Assembly: GCA_022113835.1 (NCBI GenBank)
Contig: JAILWY010000010.1
Span: 14,999,501-15,063,500, forward strand
Origin: Atopsyche davidsoni
Lineage: Eukaryota > Arthropoda > Insecta > Trichoptera > Hydrobiosidae
Direction of reading: 5' to 3'
DNA: 64,000 nt
A program made the position numbers and the translations under genes. Positions 10,715 to 23,449 of the stretch are shown in pieces (the first letter of the stretch is position 1; every line of letters starts with the position of its first letter). Below the pieces are notes generated by a model. That model ran no database searches and was not told where the DNA came from. It saw only the letters and a list, made by a program, of their open reading frames with translations.

Positions 10715-13700
10715 ATGGGGTTTTTAGAAGATACCTTAATTATTTTAGTATCTCAAGTGAGTTTTGTTTTTATTAACTGTGTTTTAATTTTGCGTTAATA
10801 CTAGCTAATAATATTTTTTTAATATCTAACCTCAAAAGTTTTATTGGTATTGATTCTTTGTTATTCTACTTGGCCTTAATTGTTCAAAATTTTTAAATTT
10901 ACAATAATTTGTGTTTTGCGAATTTATGAACTCTATTCGTGATGTCTTGCTTTTTTGCGAAATGTTTCTGGAAAGTCCCGTTTCACATCAATGATCAAAT
11001 ATAATCATTTTTATAATTTCTTATTCCCTCTACCCGCTTTGGCCTTTTGATTCTTACTATTTATTCAGAAATAAAACTGTAAATGTAGTAGTCGTTGTTA
11101 CATTGGTGTAACAACATTCTCCTAAAATCTAGCACTATAGTCTGTGGTAGCAATTCTTAATAAATTTCTTCATACTCATAAATGCAGATTATAAGTCATT
11201 AATTATGTCTAAATTTTGTTTAGATATATTATTATCGTATTTTTATACATTTTAATACTTTAGTTAATGGGTATAATTTCATAGCTCATTGGCTACGTAA
11301 TTTAAATTGCCTTTGTACTTTGTATTTCATATAAATATTTATTTAAGCTCTTAATTTTAAAGATTTGTTAATTATGTTTTCTGTTTATCGATTGACTTTT
11401 GATTGATGAATTTATTTTCTTTTCTTAGTGTACACATTTTTCTTGCAGTAGTAAAATAGTACATCATAACTACGTCACACTGCATTGTTTTTTTCTTCTT
11501 ATTTTTTCAATTTAAATTAAAATGTATTACCATTGCTGCGAAATTTTTTGAATTTTTATTAGCTTAGTTTTAAGGAGGAGTGTACAAGATTTTCTAGAAT
11601 AGAGTTAAAGTAATGCTGCTATCCTTTGAAATTGATAAACTAGAAAATGGTTATCGAAGAATATATTTTCTTGTGTCATTGTACTTTTAGGAAAATATAA
11701 ATTAATACTTAAGTTCATATGAGTTTCATTGTTAATTTTCTACTAAATTTAGCTGTTTATTGTAGTTTTTGAAAAACACATATTTAATGTTCTGTATATA
11801 AAATGGTTTGTAATGTATGTTATAGATATTATTCTTCATGGGGGGCTGGGTATTTTTTGTAAAACAATTATTTCGAGACTACGAGGTGCACCACTCTCTA
11901 GTACAGTTGATCTTCTCGGTAACCTTCGCCTTGAGCTGTACCATGTTTGAGCTCATCATATTTGAAATCATTGGGCACCTAGATTCTAGGTAACTCTTGT
12001 TCATTATTATTCTAATTTAATAATATTATAATCCTCAAAGGTGAAATTTGCAATATTCAACGGATTTATTATTATTTTTCATCCGGTCAATTGTTTTATA
12101 ACCATAAACTCTATTCAATTATCTCATATTGTATCTTACTGATGATATGTTAACTATGATTAACACGAAGTTTTGATTTTATCTCAATTACCTTTTTTGT
12201 AGTTCTAGATATTTTCACTGGAATCTGGGATTATACATGATGCTCTTTATGGTCATAGCAGTTATTCCCTTCTACATTGGGTATTTCTGCATCAGTAACA
12301 TAAGATTTGGTATGATTTATTTAAACACAAAAAAGCTCACTATTCATAAAACTGTTTGATTACATTGATAAATTTATCAGGGACCATCATTCACAAGCAG
12401 ATTGGAATTTGATTTGATTTTAACATTGAGAAGCCTAGTAAAAAATATATTTGCTGTTTTGGTTCCTTGGCTGCTGGTGTTTGCTCCGGTCCAATTATTT
12501 TCATCAGTTGTATTATAACACAAATGTAATACAATGAACATATAATAATGATATTTTATATTCAATTTCAAATTAAATAATATTCTAGTGACATCATTAT
12601 AATTTAAGTGATAGTTTGTTACCTTGAAAAATATAATTTATATTATGAACTTTATTCCACAGTACGGCCCAGCTTAAATCGGCCTCTTACAGTCTTGGTC
12701 TGGTTTATTTACCTTTACTTTTTCTGGAAAATTGGAGATCCATTTCCAATACTCAGTCCAAAACAAGTAAGATTATAGAAATAACACATAAGCAATTCAT
12801 TCAAATTAGCAGTGATGTTGGTATTTTATTTAATGTTTAATATTTACATTTTACAGGGAATATTGTCAATGGAACAAGGTGTGTCAAGAGTTGGTGTAAT
12901 AGGAGTTACTGTTATGGCAATTCTTTCCGGCTTTGGTGCAGTGAACTATCCCTACACTTCTATGACTATATTTATAAGGTACAGTTGACTATGCCTAATA
13001 AATAAAAAAACAGATTCTGCGGTATGGCTTACCTCCATACCATTGCATGACAATATCTCTCCAAAAGCATCAAAACTGTTTATAGAGTGAGAATAAAAAC
13101 CAATTTTTCTAAAAATAAAATTTCCTTTTGAAAAATATTGTCAGTAAATACATATATAAGTTTTTACAATTGCACCACAGTTTAGTTACCACATATGGAC
13201 AAGCTCGTAGATTATAATACTTAATAGTTGAACGCCAACATGTCTTTGAATCAAAGCAAAACCCATCGAATGAATAGTTGTGTCAATGATATAAATAACT
13301 AAATATTACTGAACAAGTATCTATTATAGTAAAGTATGTATCTATACTTTTTAAGATCCACAATTCTACTCAAAAAACAAACACATTTTTAAATATTTAT
13401 ATCTTATGGCCGAAATCTATATATTAATATATTTCTAAAGAAAGAAAAAATAGCATAATTTCTTTCTTTTGTAGTTCTGGAAGGGATCTTTTAATTATAA
13501 AGTTGCTAAGAATATGATTAAATCTGTTTGGCTAGGCCAGTAACACAGGCAGATGTGCTATGTATAGAGAAGCGCCTGATGCAGACCATGGATATGATCC
13601 TTGTGAAAAAGAAGCGAGTAGCCCTAGCTCTAGTTCAGAACAGTGGGCCTCGTCAGCATTGGCATGGTTCTGGCAGCTACTTGTGGGACTCCCTTGTTTC

Positions 13701-15865
13701 CAGCGTAGGTTCCATTGCCAACCCTTATGGACAACCCACAGAAAGTGAGTCGATTTAATTATAAAATGTTAGATTAAAAAATCTGTTCAGTATTTATAAA
13801 AATACTCTTTTTATTCTATCTTTTTGATAGTTTTACGTATTCAGTGTTGTGAGTTTTGTTAATTTGCACTCACTGCAGCAAACATTAGGAGTTTTTTTGA
13901 CCATATCTGATTTTAAATATTATCAATAATCTGAAATATACACACAGAGTATAAAAATTATAACTTTTCTTGTTATGTGTATCAGCTAATTAAGTATTTA
14001 CTTTGATTCAATTGTAGATATTGGGCAGTTAAAGGAAGAGATCGTGGCACTAGAGGAGCTGGCTAGTCAGCTATTCCTAGAGGCTCATGGCGCTCGCAAC
14101 ATGCTAGAACGTATCGAATGGTCAGGCACCCTGCAGGGTCGATACTTCAACTGTCTTGGATATTTCTTCAGTCTATATTGCATGTGGAAAATCTTCATTG
14201 TGAGTTAATCTTTATTTATAGTTTTAAATTCATTCAAATATATTTTGCACTTACATTTTTTGCAAAATATCAAAGTTATGCTAAATTATTTATATAAGTA
14301 GAGACTCATTCATACAGAAAAATTCTAATCATGAAATGGAAGTTACACATTTATCATCAGAACAGTTTATTAGGTTATACTGATGATTAATAAAGCTGAG
14401 TACTTATATTTTGATACATAAATTTAATTATATACTGTTGTTTAAATATCTGTTGTTATAATACTACCTCATCCTAATTATTTAAAAAAATTGACATATT
14501 CTTAGAAAAGTAATTGATTAATAAGAAATTTTTAAATATTATATTTATTGACTATTGTATCTTTTTCCTCAGTCCACCATCAACATTGTGTTTGACAGAG
14601 TGGGAAAAAAGGATCCTGTGACGCGTGGTATTGAAATTGCTGTTCATTGGGTTGGATTCAATATAGACGTGTCTTTCTGGTCTCAGCATGTGTCATTCTT
14701 CTTAGTGGGTTGCATTGTAGTCACCAGCATTCGAGGGTTACTACTTACGTTTACCAAGGTAATAAGAAAACTCAAAGTTTGTTTTCTCCTTGTCTAATCA
14801 TATTTTCAATGTGTGTTTGATACTATAAATATATATTAAAAAATATAAGAATATTAAACGAGGATACTTCAGTAAATGTGGATCACTCAAAAATTATGTT
14901 AACACTTATTTGTGAATTATTGATTGTCAACAGTTCTTCTATAAAATATCATCTTCCAAGTCATCCAACATGATTGTGCTTATATTGGCTCAGATCATGG
15001 GCATGTACTTCTGTTCCAGTGTACTGCTAATGCGCATGAATATGCCTGCAGAATATCGTATCATCATAACACAAGTAATTCACCTTCTTTCTATAATATT
15101 TCTTTTTTAAATTTATAAAAATCTTTATGACTACTTATTACTACAACAGTGCATTGTTAAATATATCTTTAGTTTAGGCATCTTAATAAATAAAATTATT
15201 TAAATTGATGGAAAGACACATTTGATAAATTTGTGATTACTTTATGAATAAACATAAAGAAATAAATAAACTTGTAAAATGGGTGACATAAATTTCAAGC
15301 GTTTAATGACTAATGTGGTTTACGGTCAGAAGACTTCTTAATTTTTTTATAAAACAAAACCTGTAGTCTCGGTAACTTTCTTTTATAAATGCAACATGTA
15401 TAGTATTTAATTGCAATTGTGACTATTGAATATATATTATAAGTAAAACAAAATAGTTTTTACTCTTTAAATTACAATTAAATTACTTAGGACCATGGAG
15501 TTTTTATTCACAAAATAATGATGTTTTTTTCCATTTAACTCATTCTCAATTATTATAGTACAAGGCATATTTTCACATTGTTAAAAATTATCGATTATTT
15601 AAAATCATTTGCTACATATTGAATGGCACTGACTCATAAGAATACATTTATTTTTTAATTGCAGGTACTGGGAGATTTGCAATTCAACTTCTATCACCGT
15701 TGGTTTGATGTGATTTTTTTAGTAAGCGCTTTGACAAGCATTTTTGTGCTATATTTGACACACAAGCAAGAGTTATATGGACCAGCTGGTTTACGACACA
15801 CCTGTGGTTCTCCATCATCTTTCGATGGCTATAGAAGTGAATTCTCAGAGGTTATCGTAAAGTAG
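10715..15865 (+). CDS. GPHR: Golgi pH regulator (GPR89 family), complete
   Basis: Multi-pass Golgi/ER membrane protein; the vertebrate protein supports anion conductance that keeps Golgi lumen acidic, and plant relatives act in signalling. Ten exons: 10715-10756, 11826-11989, 12203-12309, 12663-12766, 12857-12978, 13536-13744, 14018-14199, 14573-14758, 14934-15074 and 15665-15865. Splice sites are all GT-AG and phases join without a break, giving 485 aa (vertebrate forms are near 455). Diagnostic stretches are [64 protein letters not shown] and the KR-rich coiled segment before the central loop. Hydrophobic segments fit the family's nine-helix layout with a central hydrophilic loop between two halves. 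The C-terminal tail (about 30 residues after THKQ) is longer than in vertebrates and I recognise nothing in it. Confidence 0.96.
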
Positions 15866-16721
15866 AGCTATCCTATCCTGGTTTGCTTGGCATATATACC
15901 AATTATACAATTGACAAACTGACTATTTATAATACTTGTGTGTTTATATAAAATATAAATATAGATACTAACTTAGATCATAACTGTTGTAAATATTTTT
16001 TAAAATATGTTCTCAACATTTTCTTGATATTTCTTCTCTATTTTATTTGGATAAAATACCACTGATTCATAATTTGTAGTTAAGTTAAAAGATTGTTATG
16101 TAAAAAATATTGTGCTTATAATTAATATTATTGATGTTCTTTATCTTGTATATGACAATACTATTGTTGAGACAACAGTACCTCTGTATTCTACCGAATG
16201 CTAGTTTTTGATGATATTATAGGTTTTTCTCTATCAATAATATCATGGCAAGAAAAAATATGAATATGACCCAGATATATATATATCTGGGTCATATTCG
16301 TATATATATATCTGTCTAAAAAACCCTTTTTTAAAGCAAATTTGGATTTAATATATCACCCAAAGTAGTACTGTGTTCAATTTTGTCGATGCATACTGAT
16401 TCATATATATTTTTATAAATGTGGTCTTATAATTTAAATTGAATATTGTACAAAAGGTGATATGGTGTTACTGTATTTAATGGTGACCATAAGTCGAAGT
16501 ACAATTTTACCCATTACCGTAAGATGTTCAGATTCTCAATGTTTTCTCCTTGTGTATTTATTTGAGACCAGTAAATATTTATTTTTAAATAGTAATAATC
16601 ATTTTATATAAAAAGCTGTATTATGTATAAATAAATATTTTGGTATTTCGGTGATCTAAATAATTGAATATTGTATATATAGGTACATTGTTTTTTTACG
16701 AAGTGGAAAATAACCAATAAA
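15866..16721 (+). other. GPHR 3' UTR with candidate poly(A) signal
   Basis: AT-rich 3' flank. AATAAA at 16716-16721 followed by a T-rich tract is the last good poly(A) signal; earlier ones occur near 16629. It contains a 10-bp-arm hairpin (ATGATATTAT...ATAATATCAT, about 16211-16246) and the 38-bp palindrome listed next. Confidence 0.45.
16262..16299. repeat. 38-bp perfect palindrome
   Basis: Left arm GAATATGACCCAGATATAT is followed directly by its exact reverse complement. The 19-bp arms without spacer would form a cruciform in DNA or a strong hairpin in the GPHR 3' UTR. Confidence 0.9.
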
Positions 16722-18480
16722 AATATGATTTTATTATTTTTATGAGTTTTTATTATAAATATTTGTTACTTATAATTTTACTGATAATATTTAGCATAAG
16801 ATATTTTTTAGCCTATCACACTTGAATGCCCAATAAAAATCCTCAAAAACATACGCAGTCAGTCAATAGCATTACAGATATTTTTTTAGGTATAAACAGA
16901 CTTATATAAAGACTTTTTATTTGAATCGATTTATAGCTGTTGAGCGACACTCAGCCAATGACGACCGCAAAGCATTTTCGCATGGCACGTGCGATATTAT
17001 ATTATTTTGTATTTTCACACTGACAACACTTTATGGTAGCTCTCGGCCCTTATGGTCCGTCGAATGAAAGGCCATCTCCGAGCAGGCACAAGATAGTGAC
17101 GGCTTTTTCCGGGACTGAAGAACACTACCTGAATTCGTTCGGGCACTGAAGATGCGATATTTAGTTTTAAGAAAATGATATAATGTTAATATATATATAT
17201 ATATATTTTGTCTCAATAAAGCAATTGTAAAGAAATGGGGGTTTTTTTTTTACACACATTTTTCCTATTCAAACTGGTAGAACAACACTTGTAAACCACC
17301 ACCCAAGCCACAAATTGTAACCCTCATGCTTGCGCGTATCATGGAATAGATCTAAGCCTACAATATTGTAATTTTTTTGTTAGAAAGTCGGGATTCTCGT
17401 GTTCATGTTCTTTCATCGAAATATGGAAGTGGCAATCCCCGCGTAGACGGTTGGTTTCCTCTCGTGCTGAAGGACAATACCCTAAAACATTACAAAAGAC
17501 GCTAGTTACGAACAGCAAATCTATTCAGGCATTGCAAGCCAATTAGTGATTCAGCGAGCCAATGCTAAATCCTCCCTCGGTATGGATATGTTGGGTTAAA
17601 ACGTAAATTTTGTTATAATAATGTATGATTTTATTAAAATATTCAGTACATACTTTCTCATCACTAGTTTATAGTAAAAAAAAAAAAGCGGACGACTGTT
17701 AAAATTATAGGCTCTTAATTCTATTAGTAATAATAGTATTTAAATTACTATTATTTTTTAAAACAAATATTTAAAAAAAAATAGGTAAAAATGCTAAATA
17801 TTTGTGAGTTGTCATTCTTCGATCCCAAAGGTTTGTAATTGTTGCCAAACATATGGCACGCGGACCATATACTGTATGAATATTTTATACTATTTTCAGA
17901 AAAGCCAACCTCTCTAATTCTTTTGTTTGTTGATGTAAACTATCATCGCTCATTTTTAAATAAAAAAGTATCATCAGTAAGGCAGGATTTTTCATTAATC
18001 TTGTGTCATAAAATGGACCGCAGCACCGAAGAAATTGAGTACCACTGACCAAGACTTGATTCAGAAATGAAACACAACCGATGAAATAAAAATATCTCTT
18101 ATCTGGTACTTACACAAGTGTGGGTAGTGTAAAGATTGAATATCGGCCTTTGAAAGCAATATTAATTTATAAGCAAGATAGTTAGTTTACGTATGATCCA
18201 CAATTTCATCGGATAGACCGGCTTGGGTCATTTTTTATATGCTACGTTTAAGGTTATGAGTTAGCTGTCAAAAAAATCAATTTTAAATAAACTTTTAATA
18301 TTAAAACGAGTTTTATGTGATGTCAGTGCACTGGTTATCAAGAAAATAATAATTAGATACATAAAATCGTAGTTCTATATTTATATCAGTTAGTTTCATA
18401 ATCCTTAAACGTCATTTTAACGAAGTGGTTATATGCATTTAAATGTTTTTTTGTTGTAAAAACATGAATGAAAACTATTT
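16722..18480. other. intergenic DNA, no supported gene
   Basis: AT-rich with scattered GC-richer patches at about 16940-17110 and 17300-17580. Short ORFs such as 17031-17216 (-) have no recognisable domain. A short (TA)n lies at about 17190-17208. Old repeat fragments are possible but not identifiable. Confidence 0.4.
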
Positions 18481-18520
18481 GTGTAATAATTTGTGTTGAT
18501 ATAGCGGTATTGCAAATACT

Positions 18521-18539
18521 TCAGTTCGTATTTTTTGAG
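18521..18539 (+). promoter_or_regulatory. possible start site and 5' UTR exon end
   Basis: TCAGTTCGTA resembles an arthropod initiator and is followed by TTTTTTGAG then GTAAGT (donor at 18540). It could be the untranslated first exon of the gene whose coding exon is at 20613-20684. No second line of evidence. Confidence 0.2.
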
Positions 18540-19722
18540 GTAAGTTGACTTGTATGACTTGTTTTATTCATAAGGCGACTTATCTTTCGATGACGAATCC
18601 CCAATGCCCTATGTTCTCTTGATAATAATTTATAACCTACCAGGTACGCAGTGTACAAGTACATATTTTATATTTTTGACCACGATAAGATGATAAGCTT
18701 AGATTACTTTACTCACGGTTAATTTTTATTTTAGATAAAACGTAATATGTATGGTTTTCATAAATAAATATGCTTCTTAATCTATTTATATCTGTGACAG
18801 TGTGTTTTAATCAATATAATTGATGGAACAAGTAATTTGATCTTTTAAATGAAATCTTTTAAGTGAATTTGATCTTCTTTTGGGTATTGCCTTGCATTAT
18901 TATATGCCATTAGGGTAAGTCCTCATTTTCTGACCCTGAAACAAAATAAAATAATAATGCTTTGACATAATCAAATTTATTATTTATACAATCCAATGCC
19001 ACCACTTAAATAAAATATTAAAATGATACATATGACTCCTGTTACTTACTGTATAATTTATAATTTACTAGCTACTGCACTGAAGTCTAACAGGAATACA
19101 GTATTGAAGTAACATTTCACATATATTCGAGTTAAATGATGCAAAAAATACATAATTATTCAAATATATATGTATATAAATAAATTTCCCAGGTTTAAAA
19201 ATTACTTGTGAATTTAGACATGGTTTCACTTCTGGCATGAGTTTTCTAGCTACCCTAATTTACATTTGCTGTCTTGTTCATGGATTACATGAAAGATATT
19301 ATAATTATAAATAAAAAAAATATTAGTTTAATATTAATTTGCAATGAGATTGCACTGACTGTCTCAATAAATTTGTCAATAGTCTCGCTATTATTTGGTT
19401 TAACTTATATACACAATAAATTGTAGAAAATGAGTTGTTATTAGGAACATTAAATAACAACTATTATTTAATTTGGATAATTTTCTAAGAAAAAAAAACC
19501 ATTGTTCATATGTTAACAAAAATTTTACATTTAAACCATGCGTATTTCTTTAGTAATCAAAGTATTTTTCTATCTACATTGTGTATTTATTCAAACTTTC
19601 ATTAATCCCTAAAGCAGAGAGGGTTCTGTTGCTTTTTGTTGAAAAAAAGAAAAGAAGATGTATTTCTTGGCAAGGCTAACAGCTGTTACTGGTAATATTT
19701 CATTATCCTTATTGTTTAGTAA

Positions 19723-19747
19723 ATATATATATATATATATATATATA
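19723..19747. repeat. (TA)n microsatellite
   Basis: About 12 TA units. Confidence 0.85.
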
Positions 19748-19830
19748 AAGCAGAGAAGAAGTAACAGTCACGGGCCTAGGAAACGAAAATGGTTTGTGAA
19801 GCACAGCATCCTCTTTTGCGTCCTGGGAAA

Positions 19831-20030
19831 GGAGAAATACTTTTACTTCTCCCATTTCTTTTATTTTGGAACTGGAAAAAATCTATCCTCTGTCTGCTTA
19901 GCCAAACAAAAGAGAAAGGATCTTCTCGTTCTTATCCGTTTGGAGAGAAAGTCAGAAAATATCCTTTCTGAAATCTCTTCTTTTTCAGGACTAAGATAGA
20001 AGAAGCTTTTGATAGGCAAAGGCTTCTTCT
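19831..20030. repeat. hairpin-dense purine/pyrimidine-rich segment
   Basis: Three inverted repeats lie in 200 bp: GGAGAA/TTCTCC (19831-19852), TCAGAAA/TTTCTGA (19952-19971) and AGAAGAAGC/GCTTCTTCT (19998-20030). A long ORF across it (19658-19999) shows no domain and is probably compositional. Could be a decayed MITE or a structured transcript. Confidence 0.5.
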
Positions 20031-20612
20031 TTCTCAGCCTTTTCTTTTCTTCTTTGTAAGCCCATTTCCTAAATATATATGCAAATATAAATTTCTGTTG
20101 TCACAATTCTAAAAGATGTAATGTTTAGTCAGATGAAAAAGCATATTCATTATTAGTTTTTAGTATATTATGTGCTTTCATTGCATGTCACTGATAAAGG
20201 ATTTTTTTTTGTTCTTGTGACACGATTGACTTAGTTGGATTTGACTATGTTTTTGGAAACCATCTCTTGTTTGCGCTGTGCTCGTCTTTTGTGCGTTGTA
20301 TACTAAGATAATGATAATTTGTTAACGGAGTCTAGAATTTTTCATTTGCACAGCTTTGGTTTATGAATAGATTTGTTCTCTTTACCTTCTACAAATAATC
20401 AAGGATGCTTTAATTTAGCTCATTTATTTTATTAGGTTACAAATAATCATATTTTACTGCCGCATAAAAAAACAGTAATGAAGTTATAATTTTTTTATGG
20501 CATGGGTTTTGTATGTATCGGAAAACACACACATCCTATGTTTTCCATGGCTTAGCATTTATATAAAAGTTTGTTAAAACAGAGCAGTATATGTTTATAA
20601 TTTTTGTTACAG

Positions 20613-20684
20613 ATTTTTTGAGTCTGCTCATCTTTTCTTTAAAAATGGTGTCAGCTAAGGATCCCGAATTTTCTCTCGGAGATT
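20613..20684 (+). CDS. candidate first coding exon of an unknown gene
   Basis: A strong acceptor (TTTTTGTTACAG, AG at 20611-20612) precedes 32 nt of leader. Then comes an ATG at 20645 with 13 codons, MVSAKDPEFSLGD, ending in phase 1 at the donor GTAAGT (20685). Both splice sites are good, but the peptide is too short to assign. A 26-nt exon at 21212-21237 (long T-tract acceptor, GTGAGT donor) would continue the frame, but this may be chance. No further exons were found. Confidence 0.35.
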
Positions 20685-21595
20685 GTAAGTAGAAAATATT
20701 AATGACAAAAATACTACAAGTCTAATGCATTTAGTGTGTAGAATGTTCAATTTTTATTTAATTTTATTCATTTTTTACCTCGATTCCCCAATTGTGATAA
20801 ATAAACAAGTTTGGGTATACACAGAGGCATTTACAGCACACAAAACAAAATAATTATAACATTACCTTTTATTCTAACCACAATCAATAGGATGAGTTTA
20901 TTAATAGCATAATCATTTATATTGTTATACTATATATTATTGTGTTCTATACTATATATTATTATTTAGAGTAGGTTTTTTTTTGTTATTTAGATTACTA
21001 GATCAAAACATGCATTATTATTAATCTTTTTGTAAGCAGAATATGGGATATAAAATCAAAAAATATGAAATTTAATGTAAAATTTAACACGAATACTGAA
21101 AATTATTACATTTAAATATTCTGTCAAACAACGGAACATTTGATTGTTATGTTCTAATATAACTAATGCTTAAGAAACTCTAAACGGTCTATTGGTTTTT
21201 TTTTTTTATAGATATTTACGCATATTATCAGTTCATTGTGAGTGGCAATGTGATTAAAAAACATATTTTTATTTCTAAATCAGTAGTTTGTAATATCCGG
21301 CCCTGTAAATGCTAAAAATTTATTGTTACAATGTCTCTTAAGATTAGAAATACAGCAGATTAAGTAATTAAAATGATGCGGTAATATTATCTACATTTGT
21401 TACGTCAATTTAACATGGATTTTGTTTATTGATTGTGTATTTACCTAATTATCATAAAATTTGATTGCATTAATTTTGTTCCACCTATTTATTAAAATTG
21501 TCTTTTAAATATATATTTGTTACTAAAAATATAGCGAAATCCCACTATTAATAAAAATAACACTTTTTCTTCTTTTGTTGCCTCTCCTCATAGGA
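20685..21595. other. AT-rich non-coding DNA
   Basis: Nothing convincing apart from the 26-nt micro-exon candidate at 21212-21237. Confidence 0.4.
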
Positions 21596-22400
21596 AGTTG
21601 GTGACCATTTCCTTGAATTTGTCTCTATCCTGGGCCAGTCTCACCAGTCCGGCTGCACTTCCGATCTCTAGCCATTGGCGCAAATTCCGCATCGACGTGA
21701 ACTTCCTTCTTTCAATGGCCCTTTTTCTTTGGATTTTTCCTTGAATAATCAGCTGGAGGATGCCATACTTATTGTTGCTAAAAATGTGGCCAAATTAGGA
21801 GACCTTTTGCTTCATTACCAACGTCAAGAGTTCCCTTTCTTTACACATTCTGTGTAAGACTCTTTCGTGACGCGGTCAACCCATGGTATCTTAAGGATTC
21901 TCTTATACAGCAACATTTCAAACGCTTTATGTCTTCACATAGTAGCAGTCTTAAGTGTCCAGGCTTCAACTCCATAAAGGAGAACTGAGACGACATAACA
22001 CTTAGTGAATCTCCATCGAGATTTCAGGGTTATGTCTCTTGAGCATAGAACTTTCGTCAAATTATTGAATGTACTGCGTGCTGTCTCAATCCTCACTTTG
22101 ATTTCCTGGTCAGGATCCCAGTTCTCATTCAACCAGCTGCCCAAATACTTGAATCTTTTTACTCTCTCCACTACTTTGTTATCGATATAGATGTTGAAGT
22201 TGTCAATCAACTCTGCTGACAACCATTGTTTTCGTTTTTTTAATGTTTATGGAGAGGTCGTACTTACGGCTAGCATCGTTGACTTTGTCGACTAGGGTCT
22301 GTAGGTCGTCAGTACTGTCTGCTAGGAGGACAGTGCCATCAGCATATTGTATGTTATTTAGTGGTCTTGATGAGCCACGTCCTCAAATTATTTTTCAGAG
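21596..22400 (-). pseudogene. LINE reverse transcriptase fragment, C-terminal part
   Basis: On the minus strand, broken frames spell the end of a non-LTR reverse transcriptase. The active-site box reads YADG (22335-22346) where YADD is expected, so one catalytic Asp is lost. After it come a DDLQTLVDKV segment, KYLGSWLNENW, and VLLYGVEAWTLK (within the ORF 22222-21935). The tail has the usual GKRS/LRQW-like C-terminal region near 21600-21750. It is frameshifted and truncated; no endonuclease is seen. Confidence 0.75.
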
Positions 22401-22438
22401 TCCTACATCAAAGGTTGTGGAAAAAAATAGATTCCAAC

Positions 22439-22600
22439 ATAAGCGACACACAGTTTGGTTTTAGGAACTCATTTGGTACTAGAAAACCATAATTCGCCAT
22501 GCAAGTACTAATCCAAAAATGTCAAGACCAAAGAAAAAGCGTATTTATGTCCTTCATCGATCACGAAAAAGTGTTTGATAATGTCAAAAAATTACACTAA
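22439..22600 (+). pseudogene. LINE reverse transcriptase fragment, palm region
   Basis: On the plus strand this reads QFGFRNSFGTRKP, a stop, then QVLIQKCQD and FIDHEKVFDNVK. These match the finger/palm motifs (FGFR..GT; FIDYEKAFD) of non-LTR reverse transcriptases. It is next to, but opposite in orientation from, the fragment at 21596-22400. A MITE interrupts it at 22606. Confidence 0.7.
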
Positions 22601-22605
22601 ATATG

Positions 22606-22847
22606 TTAACACACTTTAGGCAGGCGTTTGCACGCGCGAGTTTGCCGATTTCTATTTTGTTTCGAGGAATCGTTGAAAAAAACATATTAGCATGTGTTCC
22701 AGCTTTTGCATGGAGCCAACATGAAACGTAGTACTACTTATCCTGCCTTTCGCGTCAAACCAATAAAAACGTAGTACTACATGATCCGCATTACAGCAAC
22801 AATTAAAAAAAAACGTAGTACTACGTTACCCGCCTAAAGTGTGTTAA
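22606..22847. mobile_element. TTAA-flanked MITE (piggyBac-like)
   Basis: A 242-bp element bounded by TTAA at 22606-22609 and 22844-22847. Terminal inverted repeats begin TTAACACACTTTAGGC on both ends. TTAA duplication is the piggyBac signature, and there is no coding capacity. The interior has three copies of AACGTAGTACTAC at 22725, 22768 and 22812, about 43 bp apart. Confidence 0.8.
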
Positions 22848-23440
22848 TTGCGATGTTAAATTTGGTATCTTTCCTACTACATCTATAAATTTGATCTGAT
22901 CATTATTGTTTACATCATATTTTAAAATAGTTTGTGCATCAAAAATTTAACACTACATAAATAAAGACAATCAAGAAAGAAAATGCATGATTTGAAATTC
23001 TTTCAAACTCAATTAGAAAAAAAATTCTTTGCTATTCAGAATGCACTTGGCTGTCTAGAAAAATCAAAATGAATATTAATTTGGCCGTTGTTTGTGGGAA
23101 ATGTAAACAATTTAGATAATAATTCAACTCAATTTTGTTTTTGAATGAACTTCTTAAAAATATATATTCCAACGAGGGGGTGAGTTCTTAAAAATATACA
23201 TTGTTTAATATATATTCTAGTGTTTTTATTTACAATATATGTCAGGGCTATGCTTACAATACGATGCTTGGCTATCCCCTGAACCTGTGCGCAGGTTGTG
23301 GGACTTACAAGATGTGGCTTAGGGGGTAGCGCGCATGGATTTCGTTATTGAGTTTGTGCAGGGAAAAATATGAGTAACAATCCCTTTAGGTTAGGTTGGG
23401 TATGGTGAGGAGGTGCGAGGTGTTCATTGTGATCGATATT
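22848..23440. other. non-coding DNA
   Basis: No gene recognised. A GC-richer patch at about 23240-23400 has no supported frame; two TTAGG-like units occur at about 23389-23398. Confidence 0.4.
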
Positions 23441-23449
23441 TTCACGTGG

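Noticed and set aside
13560..13748. 62-aa serine-rich ORF
   Set aside because: An alternative frame of GPHR exon 6.
19658..19999. 113-aa ORF after the TA tract
   Set aside because: No homology or domain. Composition-biased, hairpin-rich DNA is the likelier cause.
20645..20684. PWWP/HDGF-type protein for the MVSAKDPEFSLGD exon
   Set aside because: FSLGD resembles the start of PWWP proteins, but no continuing exon with the PWWP core was found.
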